Shown: piece after piece, positions 47,848 through 57,180 of the stretch | How positions within the stretch are numbered: the stretch's first letter is position 1 | Layout of the letters: each line of letters opens with the position of its first letter | DNA from: an archaeon | GTDB taxonomy: Archaea; Thermoproteota; Nitrososphaeria; Nitrososphaerales; Gagatemarchaeaceae | Length of the DNA stretch: 64,000 bases | Reading direction: 5' to 3' | Assembly (NCBI GenBank): GCA_021819035.1 | Contig: JAKASL010000002.1 | Span: 357,672-421,671 of the forward strand | Notes under the pieces: model-generated | The model's database searches: none | What the model saw: the letters and a program-made list of their open reading frames with translations, nothing else | Told to the model about the DNA's origin: nothing | Translations under genes and position numbers: made by a program

Positions 47848-48111
47848 TCACTCTACCTTCGAACCCTCGCCAGGGTCAGCCTGGCGCGTGACAGAGGTGT
47901 GGATGCTCGAGGCCAGCATCTCCTTGACCTGGGCAGATGTCAGCTTATCTGCATCGTACTCGACGGTCACGGAACCCAGGATGTAGTTGATGTCGACCCT
48001 GATGATTCCGTCGAGTTTGGCTGACGCACGTCTGAGCCGCCGAGCCTGCCCCGGTTCGCTCAGGCCTCGTGTCTTCAGGATGGCTGTTGCGCCCCTCTCT
48101 CCACTTGTCAT
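47848..48111 (-). CDS. HMA-like small protein lacking the CxxC site
   Basis: 87 residues. The pattern GLSEPGQARRLRRASAKLDG, IIRVDINYILGSVTVEYDAD, then KLTSAQVKEMLASS follows the beta-alpha-beta of heavy-metal-associated domains. The metal loop that should be CxxC reads GLSEPGQA, so it cannot bind copper in the usual way. The role is unknown; adaptor or regulatory use is a guess. It lies between hflX and the 48217 gene on the same strand. Confidence 0.6.
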   Translation of the reverse strand: MTSGERGATAILKTRGLSEPGQARRLRRASAKLDGIIRVDINYILGSVTVEYDADKLTSAQVKEMLASSIHTSVTRQADPGEGSKVE

Positions 48112-48216
48112 CTCAATCCAGTCCTTCGTGGGACGCGAAAGCTATTGAACCCGGCGTATTTTCTGCAGTCAACTGCAATGGAGAACGAATCTCCTTGACG
48201 GCCAGGGGGCTAGTTT

Positions 48217-48735
48217 TCACTGAATCTCGAATGACACCGCGTTCTCGTCTTGCAAGAACCTCGGTGGCCTTCCCAGCGGGTCGAAGATTGCCTGGACGTA
48301 ACGTTGCAAAAACAAGCTTCCCTTAGGCCCGAAATCATGCGAGAGGGTGACATTGACCTTTCCCCCCCGCACCACCTCGCTGAATTCAAACAGGTTTGTG
48401 TAATCAGCAGTGGTTCTCAGATAATCTAGTGCGGTGTCTACAGTGAGCTCTCCCCATTTGGCTCTGATGTACGTCTTCGGAACGTCCTTGCCCGCAGAAT
48501 TGCCGGCTTCGACTATCGCCTCGTCCGTTGCTGCCTGCAAGAGGTGCATGAAGCTCGACGCCGGGAGCTTCAGCATGTGGAACCTCTTCATCGGCCGATC
48601 ATAGTTGGCGTACGTGAGAAGGAGCTGATTGAACATGGTGTTGACGCTGACATTCTGCTTTCTCGAGTCTTCTTGGAGGACCTTGAGGGCAGATTCGTCC
48701 AGCCTGAACGAGACTGTCGTAGTCTTAGGTCTCAA
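48217..48735 (-). CDS. ribbon-helix-helix-like regulator with C-terminal domain
   Basis: 172 residues from TTG 48735. The first 45 residues (TTTVSFRLDESALKVLQEDS, then VSVNTMFNQLLLTY) look like a CopG/RHH fold. The remaining 120 residues, including FGPKGSLFLQRYVQAIFDPL, match no domain I can name. CTAATAAAACGG at about 48764-48774 is 32 nt before the start; the frame is open to 48927 but that part lies across the promoter. A single-gene unit; the target is unknown. Confidence 0.6.
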   Translation of the reverse strand: MRPKTTTVSFRLDESALKVLQEDSRKQNVSVNTMFNQLLLTYANYDRPMKRFHMLKLPASSFMHLLQAATDEAIVEAGNSAGKDVPKTYIRAKWGELTVDTALDYLRTTADYTNLFEFSEVVRGGKVNVTLSHDFGPKGSLFLQRYVQAIFDPLGRPPRFLQDENAVSFEIQ

Positions 48736-48880
48736 GTGCCGCTCGCAGTTTGTCCTGGTTCGCCGTTTTATTAGCTTGTAATCATGCCCTGGAGGGACTC
48801 CGAAGGAGATTCGCCAGTCGATTGCATCCGGGTGCAAAAAATACCTTGTCTCTATATGCAAGGCGCGCCCACTGCTGCTC

Positions 48881-49030
48881 GTGAGTGAAGATGCAAACGA
48901 ACCAGGAAGCGAAGAAGCCAGAAACATCAGCCAAATCGGACGGCCGGATCAGGGACTATCTCCGGCGGATCAAGGGCAGGTTACACCGCTAGAGACGTCC
49001 CGTGAAGTTGTTTTTGGGCATGATAGGTGA
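48881..49030 (+). CDS. possible small ORF in the thermosome leader
   Basis: GTG 48881 opens 49 codons (MSEDANEPGSEEARNISQIG at the start) ending 4 nt before the thermosome ATG. CTCTATATGC (centre 48855) lies 26-28 nt before that GTG. A second frame, ATG 48891 to TAG 48992, gives a basic 33-residue peptide. Neither has homologues I recognise. Either the leader of the thermosome mRNA is translated, or this is simply a 180-nt 5' UTR. Confidence 0.3.
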   Translation: MSEDANEPGSEEARNISQIGRPDQGLSPADQGQVTPLETSREVVFGHDR

Positions 49031-49033
49031 GCA

Positions 49034-50689
49034 ATGATGGCAGAGGCTTCGTTCGTGACGACATCGGCAGGGCAGCAGGTCCTGATTCTGCGAGAGGGCA
49101 GCACTGAAAGCCGAGGGAGGAGGGCGCAGAGCAACAACATATCCGCAGCCAAGCTGATCGCGGGGGTAGTGAAGACATCCCTTGGACCCAGGGGGATGGA
49201 CAAGATGCTAGTCGATTCCTTGGGAGACGTCACAATAACCAACGACGGCGCGACGATGCTGAAGGAGATGGACGTACAGCATCCGGCTGGGAAGATGATA
49301 GTTGAGATAGCGAAGACGGTGGACAACGCTGTCGGTGATGGAACTACCTCGTCGGTGGTCCTAGCAGGAGCCCTCCTAGAGAATGCTGGAGAGCTGATAG
49401 AGAAGGGCGTCCATCCAATGGTCATCGCCAACGGTTACAGGACAGCCGCGGACAAGGCCCGAAGGATTCTGGACGAGATTTCCATCGGCGTGAGACCAGA
49501 GGACAGGACCACGTTGACAAAGATCGCCCGGACCAGCATGGGGTCCAAGCTGATCTCGAACGACAGCGCGGCCCTCGGGGCCATGGTGGTCGACGCCATT
49601 CTCCAGGTTGCAGTGAAGACGCCCGAGGGAACATACAGAGTCGACGTTGACGATCTGAAGGTCGAGAAGAAGCCGGGAGGCTCTCTCAAAGATACGAGCT
49701 TCACGAGGGGAGTCATTCTGGATAAGGAAGTGGTTCACTCAGGGATGCCGAAGCGGATAGAGAAGGCGCGGATAGCGCTGGTCAGTTCTGCTCTCGAGAT
49801 AGAGAAGACCGAGTTTGATGCTAAGATCAACATCGACAAGCCGGCACAGATTCAGCAGTTTCTCGACGAGGAGACGCGCATGCTGAGGAGCATGGTTGAC
49901 AAGGTCTCGGAGTCTGGGGCCAACGTCCTCATATGCCAGAAGGGGATCGACGAGATGGCCCAGCACTATCTGGCGAAGGCCGGCATCCTGTCGGTGAGGA
50001 GGGTGAAGGAGTCTGACATGACCAAACTTGCGAAGGCGACGGGCGCGAGGATGGTGACGGGCCTCGACGGCTTGACGAAAGCAGACCTGGGCCAGGCCGG
50101 CCTGGTCGAAGAAAGAAAGCTAGAAGACGACAAGTGGGTGTTCGTGGTGGACTGCAAGAACCCGAAGTCAGTGTCGATGCTCATCAGGGGCGGTAGCCAG
50201 AGGGTCGTGGACGAGGCTGAAAGGTCCGTCCATGACGCCGTCATGGTCGTCAAGGACGTTCTCGAGAATCCTGCGATAGTAGCTGGCGGTGGCGCCGTAG
50301 AGGAGGAACTCTCCTATCGCCTGATGAAGTGGTCGGCCACCGTTCGGGGGAGGGAGCAGCTTGCCGTGGAGAAGTTCGCTGAAGCCCTGGAGTCCATACC
50401 CATCGCTCTGGCAGTGAACGCTGGGTTTGACCCGATCGACATCCAGGTAGAGCTCAGGGAAAGCCATGGGGCGGGCAGGACGTGGGCAGGGGTGGACGTT
50501 CTAGGGAACGGCGTCAGGGACATGTTCGACAAGGACGTCGTCGAGCCTGCTTCAGTCAAAGAACAGATCATCAAATCAGCCACTGAGTGTACCTGCATGA
50601 TCCTGAGGATAGACGACGTGATTGCCGGCGGCAGGCAAGATCATTCGCCTCCTCGGGGCGGTCCAGATGAGATGGGAGGCGCGGACTAG
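49034..50689 (+). CDS. thermosome subunit (group II chaperonin)
   Basis: 551 residues. KTSLGPRGMDKMLVDSLGDV near residue 48, TNDGATMLKEMDVQHPAGKM, VGDGTTSSVVLAGALL near residue 100 (ATP site), the apical protrusion with GMPKRIEKARIALVSS, and VAGGGAVEEEL near 419. It folds proteins in a two-ring ATP-driven cage. The C-terminus ends GGPDEMGGAD rather than a GGM repeat tail. ATG 49034 has GGTGAG just upstream. This is the only chaperonin in the window. Confidence 0.95.
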   Translation: MMAEASFVTTSAGQQVLILREGSTESRGRRAQSNNISAAKLIAGVVKTSLGPRGMDKMLVDSLGDVTITNDGATMLKEMDVQHPAGKMIVEIAKTVDNAVGDGTTSSVVLAGALLENAGELIEKGVHPMVIANGYRTAADKARRILDEISIGVRPEDRTTLTKIARTSMGSKLISNDSAALGAMVVDAILQVAVKTPEGTYRVDVDDLKVEKKPGGSLKDTSFTRGVILDKEVVHSGMPKRIEKARIALVSSALEIEKTEFDAKINIDKPAQIQQFLDEETRMLRSMVDKVSESGANVLICQKGIDEMAQHYLAKAGILSVRRVKESDMTKLAKATGARMVTGLDGLTKADLGQAGLVEERKLEDDKWVFVVDCKNPKSVSMLIRGGSQRVVDEAERSVHDAVMVVKDVLENPAIVAGGGAVEEELSYRLMKWSATVRGREQLAVEKFAEALESIPIALAVNAGFDPIDIQVELRESHGAGRTWAGVDVLGNGVRDMFDKDVVEPASVKEQIIKSATECTCMILRIDDVIAGGRQDHSPPRGGPDEMGGAD

Positions 50690-50826
50690 ACCATGACGTT
50701 CGCACGCAGGAAGAAGTGGGCGGTTATTCGGAAGCGCAGGCACTCTTCTCATCAGCACACTATTGAACAGCGTGGCCTGCATCCCACGAAACCCAGCTAG
50801 CACGAAACGTCTGTCTCCAGCTGGCC
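50690..50826. other. short intergenic with a 35-codon frame
   Basis: ATG 50693 opens a basic 35-residue frame (MTFARRKKWAVIRKRRHSSH at the start). It has no recognisable family and may be noise after the thermosome gene. Confidence 0.3.
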
Positions 50827-50994
50827 GTGTCGGTCTTCGACTATCGGTCAGCGCTCGATTCGATAGAGTCTGAGAAGCACTCTCGCCTCGGCGTCGGATG
50901 GAGAGGCGTGGCGATTGAGGCCATGATGAGCAGGGCTGGCCTGAGGGAGGCGACGACCCGTGATGAAGCGCTCAAAGAGGTCTACTGGATATAG
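50827..50994 (+). CDS. possible small protein
   Basis: 55 codons from GTG 50827: MSVFDYRSALDSIESEKHSR near the start and AIEAMMSRAGLREATTRDEA later. Composition is mixed and helical like a real protein, and third positions are GC-rich as in neighbouring genes, but I know no family and see no clear promoter. It is not listed by length criteria and could be chance. Confidence 0.35.
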   Translation: MSVFDYRSALDSIESEKHSRLGVGWRGVAIEAMMSRAGLREATTRDEALKEVYWI

Positions 50995-51099
50995 CCTGTA
51001 GATCCAGCGGCATGAGGGAGAGCGCGCCGGGTTCGCGGTGCCGCTGATTGGAGCACCTGAGCCACCTGCAGCATGGTGGTCCCGACGCCGGAGCTCTCG

Positions 51100-52002
51100 T
51101 CAGATTCCGAGCGCTTCTCGTAGTCCCTTGTACCTGTTCCGAATGGTGACCTCTGTCACCTTGGCGGCTTCTGCCACGTCCTTCTGCGTCTTCATGTCCC
51201 CCTCGAGCGTGCAGGCCACGTACAGAGCAGAAGCGGCGAGCCCCATGGGGTCCTTGCCTGCCGTAATCCCGGTCTCCTTCGCCCTGAAAAGGATCTCGCG
51301 CGCCCTCCTCTGCGTCCTTTCAGAGACATTCGCCCTAGAAGCTATCCCTGACACGCACCTGGCCGCGTCGGCCACCGGCATCTGGAAGTCCATCTCCCTG
51401 TGCAAGAGCCTATACGACCTTGCGAGATCCTTCTTCTTGACGTTGCTCACCGCGGCCACGTCTTTGAGCGTCCTTGGTACCTGGCAGTCCCTGCACGCGG
51501 CGTAGAGTGAAGCGGCCATGATCGTGGTTATCGACCTTCCCCTGACAAGGTTCCTCTCCAGCGCCTTCCTATAGAAATAGGCGGCCTTCTCTGTGACTGC
51601 TTCCGACACCGTGAGCTTGTCGGCGTATCTCCCGAGCTCGCTGAACGCCTGGCGGAGGTTCCTGTCAGCCGACTCGTGGACCTGGCTCCTCCTGTCCCAG
51701 GTCCTCATCCTCTCGACCGTCGACTTCATTGACCCTGACAGCGACCTCCCCGCAGCGTCCTTGTTCTGTCCGCCGATCACGGTAGCCAGTCCCATGTCGT
51801 GTATCGCGATTGACGTCGGGACCCCTACCCTCCTGCGGTCCCCTTTTTCGTCTCCCGAGAAGGACCTCCACTCCGGACCCGTGTCCGTAATCTTCTCCTT
51901 GATGACCAGCCCGCAGTCTGCGCAGTAATACTCTGACCCCGTGCCGTCAAGGACGAGACTGCTCTTGCCGCATCGAGGGCATTTATCCGAACTCCTCTCC
52001 AT
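51100..52002 (-). CDS. tfb: transcription initiation factor TFB
   Basis: 300 residues. N-terminal zinc ribbon (CPRCGKSSLV; YYCADCGLVIKE), B-finger linker (GPEWRSFSG, DRRRVGVPTS), and two cyclin-like repeats: SVEKAAYFYRKAL-type helices with SITTIMAASLYAACRDCQVP, and DPMGLAASALYVACTLEGDM. It bridges TBP-TATA and RNA polymerase. ATG 52002. A TATA-like CTTTATATAGAG near 52090-52102 would give a leader of about 70 nt, a contrast to the leaderless neighbours. Confidence 0.94.
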   Translation of the reverse strand: MERSSDKCPRCGKSSLVLDGTGSEYYCADCGLVIKEKITDTGPEWRSFSGDEKGDRRRVGVPTSIAIHDMGLATVIGGQNKDAAGRSLSGSMKSTVERMRTWDRRSQVHESADRNLRQAFSELGRYADKLTVSEAVTEKAAYFYRKALERNLVRGRSITTIMAASLYAACRDCQVPRTLKDVAAVSNVKKKDLARSYRLLHREMDFQMPVADAARCVSGIASRANVSERTQRRAREILFRAKETGITAGKDPMGLAASALYVACTLEGDMKTQKDVAEAAKVTEVTIRNRYKGLREALGI

Positions 52003-52139
52003 CTTCAGGAGCCGCGAGAAATTGGTGCTTGTTTCTAATTCAGGTCACGAACAGAAGTATCCTGTACTTCGAAGTCTGGGACGCCATCGCTCTATATAAA
52101 GGGCAGGTCGTCCGCTCCCGATTTGGGAGCCTGCAGCGT

Positions 52140-52292
52140 CTACCTGAAACCCAAACCTGCGGAATCCATCGTCCTGACGCAGTCTTCGCACATGAGCCCT
52201 CGGGGCGTCCTGTAGAGACGTTCGACCCTGCCGCACCTGGGGCAGGCCCTGGGGAGCTTCCGAGGCTGCTGGACTGCTCCCGCTTGCCTCAT
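52140..52292 (-). CDS. small zinc-ribbon protein
   Basis: 50 residues from ATG 52292: a short basic N-terminus, then ACPRCGRVERLYRTPRGLMC with a second knuckle CEDC, then TMDSAGLGFR. The four cysteines form a plain zinc ribbon, perhaps a transcription- or RNA-related adaptor. The frame extends upstream to 52415 without domain features. It lies upstream of tfb on the same strand. Confidence 0.5.
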   Translation of the reverse strand: MRQAGAVQQPRKLPRACPRCGRVERLYRTPRGLMCEDCVRTMDSAGLGFR

Positions 52293-52518
52293 GGGCCCAT
52301 CGCCTTCTGGAGCGCCTGGAGTGGCTTTTGGTCGGCAGTCTGGGAAACTACCTGGCAGACGAGATGGACGGCGAGGCCCGCCTGTAGCCTCATCCGAAGC
52401 GTTTCGTACAACCATAACTGGGTTTGGCTGGCCACGATGAGTCAGGGTCCGCGCCTCTATTAAAGGCGGGCGACGTCATGTCCAAACCCTATTAGTGAGA
52501 CCTGTTAGGTCCCGTGTA

Positions 52519-52926
52519 TTGGAGTCCGATGAGAAGGGTCACGAAGCGAGATTGAAAGAGATTCTGACCGCATACAACGAGGCTTGGACAAAGTACTGGG
52601 ATTCATACATAAAGCTCCAAGACCAGCTCTATGAGAGCCTCCGGGCAGGGAGGGAGGTCTCCTGGCTAGCCGCGACCGATGAAAAGAAGCTCAGCGAAAT
52701 CAACCAGGTGCAGCGATACCTCTTCGAGAGCATGCCTCGGAGGCTGGACTACTCCCCCCTGGGGCAGATAATCCACGACATGAGCAGCGCACCGAACAAG
52801 ATCAAGAACCTCGAGGCCGCCTTAGTCAAGGCGGATGATGGGTGCAGGAACCTGGAAGCTGCGATAGCCCTGATTAAGGAGAAGGTAGAGGCCATGAAAG
52901 AGGCCATCAGCGTTGCCGGTTCGTGA
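52519..52926 (+). CDS. helical coiled-coil protein, unknown
   Basis: 135 residues, nearly all helical and charged. EARLKEILTAYNEAWTKYWD starts it and LEAAIALIKEKVEAMKEAIS ends it, with heptad-like hydrophobic spacing. No domain is recognised. TTG 52519 is chosen because CCTATTAGTG (centre about 52492) is 27 nt upstream; the frame is open to 52495. It stands alone between tfb and the small basic gene at 53024. Resident base composition. Confidence 0.6.
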   Translation: MESDEKGHEARLKEILTAYNEAWTKYWDSYIKLQDQLYESLRAGREVSWLAATDEKKLSEINQVQRYLFESMPRRLDYSPLGQIIHDMSSAPNKIKNLEAALVKADDGCRNLEAAIALIKEKVEAMKEAISVAGS

Positions 52927-53023
52927 GCAAAGCGACCTCAGGACGCGTGAGAACGACTCAGTCCTGGCTTCTTTCTAGGAAAGAACTTCTCCTCGGAGTC
53001 GACGAGAAGCATCCTGGAGGTCA

Positions 53024-53185
53024 TTACGCTTTGGATTTGGCGCTCTCTCGCTCTGCAGACTTGCGGAGCCGGTTCAGTTCGGCGATCTTCTCCTTGTACT
53101 CCCGCTTCTTCTTTTTGTTTCCTTGAGTCCGTGCCTGGTCGTATAGCTTCCTGAGCTTCTCTTCTTCTACGGCGTAGTCTGACAA
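53024..53185 (-). CDS. small Lys-rich coiled-coil protein
   Basis: 53 residues from TTG 53185: MSDYAVEEEKLRKLYDQART, then a KKKKREYKEKIAELNRLRKS run and a basic end. It is a short charged helix with leucines at heptad spacing and could bind nucleic acid or a partner. No family is known to me. GACATAACTAG (centre about 53213) is 28 nt before TTG, which supports a real leaderless gene. Confidence 0.45.
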   Translation of the reverse strand: MSDYAVEEEKLRKLYDQARTQGNKKKKREYKEKIAELNRLRKSAERESAKSKA

Positions 53186-53704
53186 CCGTGGAGACAGAGA
53201 GGAATCGTCTAGTTATGTCTTTCAGACCCCCCCTGCAACGCTTTCCGCTCCGACGCGTCACAGTCGCATCCTTTGCCGGCATCCGGGCAAAAAGCTGATA
53301 TCTCCAAAGGGTGGAGGCGAAAGCGGAAAGCCGGGCGCTGAGTGTTCGCAAGGCTAAAAGAAGAGACTGAATCGGAACAGAGTGAGGTTGAGACAGCCTC
53401 TGCGCGGCTCGAACGCGTCCGCAAGCAAGACGGCAAAGCAGCGCTGTGTTCGTCGACTGAGCCGCCGAGCCAAGAGCCTGGGTAGGGGCTCGCGCTGTTT
53501 GAGCGCCTGAGGGAGTTGACGGCGGGATTGAATGCGACATGCAGGACCTATGCCGAAATGTCAAAGGATAGGATCGGTTTCTGATACGGCTATCCGCTGC
53601 CATCTCGATCTGGTACTAGCGTCTTACAATAGGCGGTCCAACAGTGCAGCCCTGCTTAGGAGCTGGGTCATAGCGGGACGGGAAGGCAGATGTACGCCAT
53701 CGGG
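53186..53704. other. half-kilobase without a clear gene
   Basis: Several open frames overlap on both strands. A 47-codon helical frame on the plus strand at 53342-53485 (EETESEQSEVETASARLERV) is the most protein-like but has no start context that I trust. Otherwise nothing is seen. Confidence 0.4.
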
Positions 53705-54175
53705 TTACGACGGGGTGCCGGAGCCTATGACGTATACAAGGACCCTTTGATTGCGGCGGCCTTCTTTGAAAACGTGATATCCCGTAGGGCGCCAGCCGGG
53801 AATCCCGAAGTCGTGGGAAACCACTCTGGCGCCTTCCCGAAGTTCGTCGACCAGTTTCAGCTTCAGCCTCGCGTTTTCGCTCGCGCTTTGGTACAGGGTG
53901 ACGACGTCAGCCTCTGAGATGTCTATGTCGTCATAGTTCGCGTTGACTATCGCGACATTCCTGAGATGCCTTGTCTTCCTGAGCGCAATGGAACAGAGCC
54001 TCTGCCTCTGCTCGATCCCTACCACCTTTGTCGCATTGTAATCGCGGGCCGCTGCGACGACGATTGCGCCATCCCCGCATCCAAGGTCATAGACGATGGA
54101 CCCAGGCCTTACGCCGGCCAGGGAGAGCATTTTCTCGACTACAAATGCTGACGTCGGATAGAAGGGGGCGCCCAA
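53705..54175 (-). CDS. class I SAM methyltransferase, aKMT/FAM173-like
   Basis: 156 residues. FYPTSAFVVEKMLSLAGV is followed by the SAM motif VYDLGCGDGAIVVAAA near residue 29, VVGIEQRQRLCSIALRK, DDIDISEADVVTLYQSASEN, and GARVVSHDFGIPGW near residue 118. This is the pattern of small protein-lysine methyltransferases such as archaeal aKMT enzymes and FAM173; the substrate is assigned only by that resemblance. TTG 54175 has TGCTTAATGCG about 28 nt upstream. Single gene, intact. Confidence 0.75.
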   Translation of the reverse strand: MGAPFYPTSAFVVEKMLSLAGVRPGSIVYDLGCGDGAIVVAAARDYNATKVVGIEQRQRLCSIALRKTRHLRNVAIVNANYDDIDISEADVVTLYQSASENARLKLKLVDELREGARVVSHDFGIPGWRPTGYHVFKEGRRNQRVLVYVIGSGTPS

Positions 54176-54538
54176 CCGCCCATGAACGCCTTCGCTGTCG
54201 CATTAAGCATGTCGCCTCCTGTCCGCATAATTGATACGGCCCAGGCGTTCCGGATGTTGGAGCGTGCTATCTGTCTCGCTTAGACGTAGGGGCAGGACAT
54301 GTAGGAACCGCTCCCACGAGCGCGCGAACAGACCTACCAGGATCCGGCGAAAGGCCACGCACCGAAGGGACCGGGTGGGCCGCCAGCCCTGGTGATAGAG
54401 GAAGGCTTCAAGAGGACAAACTCGTCGAGGATCCGAAAAGAAATGAGAACTGGAGCTGGGACGAGACCCTCGAACACCAGCCATCTTTTGTTGAAGTTGG
54501 CACGCTAGCTTAGGATGGGCTGACTCGGCTGCAGCGCC
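54176..54538. other. intergenic stretch, nothing recognised
   Basis: Promoter of the methyltransferase gene near 54200-54207 on the minus strand; the remainder shows no supported gene, tRNA or repeat. Confidence 0.4.
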
Positions 54539-55198
54539 TCACTGGAAGAAGTCGCGCATTTCCTTCAGGATTTCCCTCACGACTGCCTCTCTGAGGTCGA
54601 GATCCTGCGAAAGCCGCTCCACGTCCATGTCGTGCTCTTCTAGGATGTGATAGATCACCCGCTTCTTCGTCCTGCTTTCTACTTTGTCGATCGCCTTCGT
54701 GGCAGAACCCATGGCTTTGTTCCTGATGTACAGAAGCGCAGCCCGCTCCTCCTCGAGCTCCTCCAGCCTACGGTCGAGGCGCTCAAGAAGCCCGGAGATG
54801 ATCGACACGTCACCAGGCTCTTCTCCTGAGACCCTCGAAGCCTCGGCCATGATTTTGGTGCCCTCGGGGGAGAATCTCTTCCCGCTGATCGACCCGAACG
54901 ACAGCCCCTTTTGGATGAAGAGGTTGGGCGCCAGGTCGAGGGTGATTGACACGCTTTTGGCGAGAGAGTAGGTCCTCCTCTGGGGGCCGCTGTCGCTGGG
55001 CTCCTGTGAGGAGGCGACCAGGCCCGCCTGCTCCATCGTCGCAAGGTGCTTTGCGACAAGCGCCTGGCCCAAGCCCAGCTCCTTCGCCAACTGCAGGGCA
55101 TAGCCAGGGCTCTGGCTCAGCCTCTTTACGATCTTCCTCCTGATTGGGTTTTCCAGCACTCCGAGGAAGGCGTCGAGTTCCTCCTCCTCCATGCTCAT
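54539..55198 (-). CDS. ArsR-type HTH regulator with coiled coil
   Basis: 219 residues. A winged helix at the N-terminus (FLGVLENPIRRKIVKRLSQS, YALQLAKELGLGQALVAKHL, ATMEQAGLVASSQ) is of the ArsR type. A long helical segment (LLERLDRRLEELEEERAALL) and a second possible HTH near the C-terminus (LSQDLDLREAVVREILKEM) follow. It lies just downstream of hsp20-dnaK on the same strand, so it may be the heat-shock repressor for them, as ArsR-like Phr is in other archaea; that link is inference. Confidence 0.75.
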   Translation of the reverse strand: MSMEEEELDAFLGVLENPIRRKIVKRLSQSPGYALQLAKELGLGQALVAKHLATMEQAGLVASSQEPSDSGPQRRTYSLAKSVSITLDLAPNLFIQKGLSFGSISGKRFSPEGTKIMAEASRVSGEEPGDVSIISGLLERLDRRLEELEEERAALLYIRNKAMGSATKAIDKVESRTKKRVIYHILEEHDMDVERLSQDLDLREAVVREILKEMRDFFQ

Positions 55199-55294
55199 GT
55201 TGCTAGGAGCATCTCCACCTTCGTTTCAGTGGTAATGGAGCCTGATGAGCGTGATCGCCCTGCGTCACGATTCAGCCCCACGCAGCGCCGAGCG

Positions 55295-57151
55295 CTACTT
55301 CTTGCCGTCATCCACCACTTTGTAGTCTGCGTCGCTGACGTTCGGCCCGACCCCCTGTCCTCCTGGGGAGGAAGTCTGCTTTTGAGCCTGCTGGTAGACC
55401 GATGCCCCAGCCTCCTGGAGGACTTCCCTGAGGTCCTCCAGCTCCGACTTCACCTTGCTGGACTCCTTCCCGTCGACCGCCTCCTTCAGACGCTGGACGG
55501 CGGCATCAATCTTGCTCTCCGTGGCCTTGTCCAGCTTCCCTGCGAGCCGTTTTCTCGTCGCTTCTGCAGTGTAGATCATGGAGTCGGCTTCGTTCCTCAG
55601 CTCGGCCTCTTCTTTCTTCCTCCTATCCTCCTCGGCGTATTTTTCAGCCTCCCTCGCGAGCCTCTCCTTCTCCTCCTTCGAAAGCTTGGTCGAGGCTGTG
55701 ATGGTAATCCTGTTCTCCTTGCCGGTCCCGAGGTCCTTAGCCGCGACGTTGATTATGCCGTTCGCGTCGATGTCGAAACTCACTTCTATCTGCGGGACAC
55801 CCCTTGGCGACGGGGGGATCCCAGTAAGGTTGAAGATGCCCAACGAGACGTTGTCAGCGGCCATCGGCCTCTCCCCCTGGACCACGTGGATTGTGACCGA
55901 GGTCTGAAAGTCAGCGGCGGTCGTGAAGACCTTGCTGGCCTTCGTGGGAATCGTCGTGTTCTTCTCGACAAGTTTCTCTGTCAGGCCTCCGAGAACCTCG
56001 ACCCCGAGCGAGAGCGGTGTGACATCCAGCAGCAATATGTCCCCGATCTCCCCAGCCAGCGCGGCCCCCTGCACGGCGGCCCCGATAGCCACGGCCTCCA
56101 TGGGATCCACGCCCCTTTCGGCAGGTTTCCCGATCACGTCCTCCACGGTCCTTCTGACCAGAGGCATCCGAGTCATCCCACCGATGAGCACCACCTTGTC
56201 GATGTCTTTCGGCTCCAGTTTGGCGTCTTCTAGGACCTTCCTGATCGGCCGCTCGATCTTCGTCACTATGGGATCTGCCAGCTCTTCCAGTTTGGCTCTC
56301 GTGAGCACAAAGTGGAGGTTCTTCGGCCCGCTGGGACCGCTTGCGAGGAATGGGAGGTCTATCTCAGTGGAGACGATGTTGGAAAGCTCTATCTTGGCCC
56401 TCTCAGCCGCCTCCTTCAGCCTTGCCATCGCGGTCCTGTCGTTCCTGATGTCGAGGCCTGTCTTGCTCCTGAAGTCCTCAACTAGCAGATTGATTACGGC
56501 ATTGTCGATGTCAGCACCCCCGGTCTGAGTGTCCCCGCTTGTGGCCAGTACCTGGAAGACCCCCTGGCCGAACTCCATCACGGTAACGTCGTGGGTCCCT
56601 CCGCCGAAGCTGAAGACCAGCACTTTCATAGTCTTGTCCAGCTTGTCGAGGCCGTAAGCGAGGCATGCCGCTGTAGGCTCGTTGATGATTCTTACGACCT
56701 CGAGGCCCGCGATTTCTCCAGCGTCCTTCGTTGCCTGCCTCTGATTGTCGTTGAAGTGCGCTGGCACGGTTATCACCGCCTTCTTTACAGGGTAGCCAAG
56801 GAAGGTTTCAGCGTCCGTCTTGATCTTCTGAAGGATGAACGAGCTGATCTGTTGGGGGGTATACTCCTTCCCGTAGAGCCTGACCTTGTAGTCTGTCCCC
56901 ATCTTCCGCTTGATCTCGAACACGGTCCCGTCAGGGTTTGTGACCATCTGCCTCTTCGCTGGTTCTCCTACCAAGAGCTGCCCGTCCGACGTGAAGGCGA
57001 CCACTGACGGGAACATCTTGCCGGCTGCCGTTGGGCCTTCGGCGCTGGGTATGACAGCAGGTCTGCCGCCTTCATAGAGAGCGGCGGCGGAGTTAGTCGT
57101 CCCCAGGTCGATGCCTATTATCTTCTTTTCTGGCTGGCTGCTCACTCGCAT
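55295..57151 (-). CDS. dnaK: Hsp70 chaperone DnaK, with an altered phosphate loop
   Basis: 618 residues. [53 protein letters not shown], and [19 protein letters not shown] are normal Hsp70 blocks; the substrate domain begins after [13 protein letters not shown]. The second phosphate motif reads [16 protein letters not shown], where Hsp70s have an Asp at the S position (the equivalent of E. coli D194). ATG 57151 has GGTGA just before it and follows hsp20 by 29 nt, so one operon is likely. No dnaJ or grpE is in the window. Confidence 0.94.
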   Translation of the reverse strand: MRVSSQPEKKIIGIDLGTTNSAAALYEGGRPAVIPSAEGPTAAGKMFPSVVAFTSDGQLLVGEPAKRQMVTNPDGTVFEIKRKMGTDYKVRLYGKEYTPQQISSFILQKIKTDAETFLGYPVKKAVITVPAHFNDNQRQATKDAGEIAGLEVVRIINEPTAACLAYGLDKLDKTMKVLVFSFGGGTHDVTVMEFGQGVFQVLATSGDTQTGGADIDNAVINLLVEDFRSKTGLDIRNDRTAMARLKEAAERAKIELSNIVSTEIDLPFLASGPSGPKNLHFVLTRAKLEELADPIVTKIERPIRKVLEDAKLEPKDIDKVVLIGGMTRMPLVRRTVEDVIGKPAERGVDPMEAVAIGAAVQGAALAGEIGDILLLDVTPLSLGVEVLGGLTEKLVEKNTTIPTKASKVFTTAADFQTSVTIHVVQGERPMAADNVSLGIFNLTGIPPSPRGVPQIEVSFDIDANGIINVAAKDLGTGKENRITITASTKLSKEEKERLAREAEKYAEEDRRKKEEAELRNEADSMIYTAEATRKRLAGKLDKATESKIDAAVQRLKEAVDGKESSKVKSELEDLREVLQEAGASVYQQAQKQTSSPGGQGVGPNVSDADYKVVDDGKK

Positions 57152-57180
57152 TCACCTGATCGCAAAAAACTGGGAAGGGC

